A stretch of DNA of 14,449 bases from an uncultured Collinsella sp. (lineage in GTDB: Bacteria; Actinomycetota; Coriobacteriia; Coriobacteriales; Coriobacteriaceae). The notes below the pieces were generated by a model. It did not search any database. It had not been told where the DNA came from and worked only from the letters and a program-made list of their open reading frames with translations. The number at the start of each line of letters is the position of its first letter. The stretch's first letter is position 1. The stretch covers positions 1-14,449 of the forward strand of contig CATXJW010000046.1 in NCBI GenBank assembly GCA_958370325.1, written 5' to 3'. Made by a program: the position numbers and the translations under genes. Below are positions 12,542 to 14,449 of the stretch, one piece after another.

Positions 12542-14449
12542 CTATAGCGAAACGGATCCGTATTTCTTAATGCGGGCGAGCATGTTTTTGAGCTTGTTAA
12601 AGTCGAGCGGCTTGGGCAGGTGAGCGTTCATGCCGGCATCGTGTGCCGCCTGGGCATCCTCGGCAAAGGCGTTGGCGGTGAGCGCGATGATGGGGATATC
12701 GGCCGCATCGGCCTTCTCGCTCAGACGAATCGCGCGGGTTGCCTCGTAGCCGTCCATGCCCGGCATCATGATGTCCATTAGAATCGCATCGAAGCTACCC
12801 GCGGGACGGCCAACGTATAGGTCGACCGTTTCGTTGCCGTCGGCGGTGCGAGTTACGACGATGCCCTCGCTTTCGAGCAGAGCCTGGGCAATCTCGGCAT
12901 TGAGCTCGTTATCTTCTGCCAAGAGGACGTTCATGCCGGCAAGCGAGCAGCTGTTTGCCTGGCCGTCCGCACGTTCCCTTGCCTGAGGGTTCTTGTCGAT
13001 ATCGAGCGGAATCTGGACGTTGAACGTACTCCCCGCGCCAACCTCACTCGAAATCTCAATCGTGCCGCCCATCAGGTCAATAAGTGACTTGACGATTGGC
13101 ATGCCCATGCCGGTTCCCTGGAACTTGCTGCGCGCATCGTCACCTTCCTGGGCAAACGGCTCATAGATATGCTTTAAAAACTCGGGAGCCATGCCAATGC
13201 CGGTATCCGAAACGCTAAAGCAAAAGAGCGCGCGCCCATCATCGAGTGGCTTGGTCTGTGAGCTAAAGGTGACGGAGCCGCCGCGCTTGTTGTACTTAAT
13301 GCTGTTGTCTAGCAAGTTGATTATGATCCGTCGGATATGGGTGGGACTGCCGATCATGTATGGCCCCGTAGCGTACGGCAGGCTATTGTCCTGCATTGTG
13401 ATGCCGTTACCGGACGCGCGGAGCTTACACAGCACCAGCGCATCGTCACAGAGCTCTTTGAGGTTAAAAGGAGCATGTTCCAGTGTTAGCTTGCGGTCTT
13501 CGATTTTGCCCATCTCGAGGATATCGTTGATCAGCGAGAGCAGGTGATTGGCGGCAACACGCGCCTTGGCGCGGCTTTCGCGGGCGACTTGCATATCGCC
13601 GTCTTTCAATTCCTCAATTTCGATAAGACCCAGGATGCCGTTGAGCGGCGTGCGGATGTCGTGACTCATGCGCGTGAGGAATGCTGTCTTAGCGGCGTTG
13701 GCGGCATCGGCTTTCTGCTGTTCTTTCTGCGCGCGGTGAAGCGACCAGACAAGGATGACGATGCCGGTGAGCAAAATGCAGATGACGACTGCCGAAATGA
13801 CGATGCGGTTGCGGTAGAGAAGTCGGAACGCATCCGATTCTTGCGCCGAGTACGATGTGGGGGAATAACTGCTTGCAGAGAGCGATTCGCCGGCATTGAC
13901 GATGCCCTTATTGATAATTCCCAACAGCTCGGGCTTGCCGCGCGAAATCAAACACGATAGCTGCGCCGTGTTGGTGAGTTCCTGCGTTTCGAAATCCTCG
14001 ATGCCATAGGTGTCGCGGATGGTTTCCAAGCGCGTGCTGGGGACAATGATGCAACTTGCCTCCCCCTTATTGAGGGCTTTGAGCGCCTCGCCGCCATTTG
14101 GATATTCGGTTATCGTTGCGTCGGGGAAGAGGCTCTCGAGCTCAAGACGGTTGACGATCGCGCTCTGCGTGCAAGCGATTTTCTTAAGGTCGCGGTTCAG
14201 GTTATTGCTGCTGTGAATGGCGGTCAGGGAAACCGTTCCCATCGGGTTTGACTGCACGACCCCTTTCTGTTCGGCAAGCCAGTAGTCGCGAAACAGAGGT
14301 AGGGCGACATCGATAGTTCCGTTGGAAAGGGCTTTGACCATTTGCTTGTTATTTGAGATCGCGACTGTTTTAACCGTAATGCCAAACTTGTCGCGCAACG
14401 TCGTTGCAAGCGAGGCGAGCGACCCTTCCATCTCGCCGTCGTCATTTTG
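12542..14449 (-). CDS. Hybrid sensor histidine kinase with fused solute-binding sensor domain (N-terminus outside window)
   Basis: The frame is open to the window end, so the N-terminus and signal sequence are missing. Numbering from the Met at 14431, residues 1-190 are most of an SBP_bac_3-like domain (NGTIDVALPLFRDY, then LKALNKGEASCIIV and TAQLSCLISRG). A membrane helix is at about 209-230, and a short coiled linker leads to HisKA with His257 in SHDIRTP. The ATPase domain shows N376, DTGIGM (409-414) and GTGMGMP (439-445). A C-terminal receiver has E506/D507, phospho-acceptor Asp553 in MDIMMPGMDG, and Lys607. This is the BvgS/EvgS plan, a periplasmic-binding-type domain wired directly to a kinase, but it lacks a fused HPt. 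It probably shares a transcript with the Nim-like gene. The catalytic core and receiver resemble those of the facing kinase (for example NAEIAQ in both receivers). Confidence 0.92.
   Translation of the reverse strand, partial: QNDDGEMEGSLASLATTLRDKFGITVKTVAISNNKQMVKALSNGTIDVALPLFRDYWLAEQKGVVQSNPMGTVSLTAIHSSNNLNRDLKKIACTQSAIVNRLELESLFPDATITEYPNGGEALKALNKGEASCIIVPSTRLETIRDTYGIEDFETQELTNTAQLSCLISRGKPELLGIINKGIVNAGESLSASSYSPTSYSAQESDAFRLLYRNRIVISAVVICILLTGIVILVWSLHRAQKEQQKADAANAAKTAFLTRMSHDIRTPLNGILGLIEIEELKDGDMQVARESRAKARVAANHLLSLINDILEMGKIEDRKLTLEHAPFNLKELCDDALVLCKLRASGNGITMQDNSLPYATGPYMIGSPTHIRRIIINLLDNSIKYNKRGGSVTFSSQTKPLDDGRALFCFSVSDTGIGMAPEFLKHIYEPFAQEGDDARSKFQGTGMGMPIVKSLIDLMGGTIEISSEVGAGSTFNVQIPLDIDKNPQARERADGQANSCSLAGMNVLLAEDNELNAEIAQALLESEGIVVTRTADGNETVDLYVGRPAGSFDAILMDIMMPGMDGYEATRAIRLSEKADAADIPIIALTANAFAEDAQAAHDAGMNAHLPKPLDFNKLKNMLARIKKYGSVSL

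Overview
The window looks like chromosomal DNA from a GC-rich, Gram-positive gut anaerobe. The protein families and sequence style suggest a Coriobacteriia member such as Collinsella, but this is inferred from recall of those families and no marker gene fixes it. Most of the window is densely coding housekeeping and sensory DNA. One stretch (about 3112-5348) stands out as lower in GC: three 60-base lines there count 42-45% by hand, against 57-65% in sampled lines of neighbouring genes.

Left part, plus strand: the 3' end of a large ABC-transporter permease of the FtsX/MacB type (1-2048), then a tRNA-dihydrouridine synthase (2102-3055). A short hairpin separates them.

Accessory module, minus strand (3128-5325): an unrecognised 428-aa protein with a DUF1016_N-like helical domain, followed by a toxin-first toxin-antitoxin pair (BrnT-like toxin, ribbon-helix-helix antitoxin). 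The module has a predicted promoter overlapping a consensus Gram-positive LexA (SOS) box, and a second internal promoter with a tandem near-palindromic operator before the toxin. It ends in a long terminator hairpin and lies between two copies of a 54-bp palindromic repeat. This is the most interesting region of the window.

Middle: on the minus strand, a transcription factor combining an XRE helix-turn-helix, a zinc ribbon and a TipAS-like domain, followed by a small glutaredoxin. Divergently on the plus strand are a TrmO-type tRNA methyltransferase, possibly leaderless, and a MalY/PatB-type C-S lyase.

Right part: two nutrient- or ligand-sensing hybrid histidine kinases face each other. The plus-strand system is split: a lipoprotein solute-binding protein overlaps by 4 nt a kinase that has its own extracytoplasmic domain, HisKA, HATPase and receiver. 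The minus-strand kinase, cut by the window end, carries the solute-binding domain fused to the kinase in BvgS/EvgS style, and is followed by a Nim-like flavoprotein of the PNPOx family. A strong bidirectional terminator lies between the convergent units. No HPt protein or DNA-binding response regulator for either kinase is visible here.
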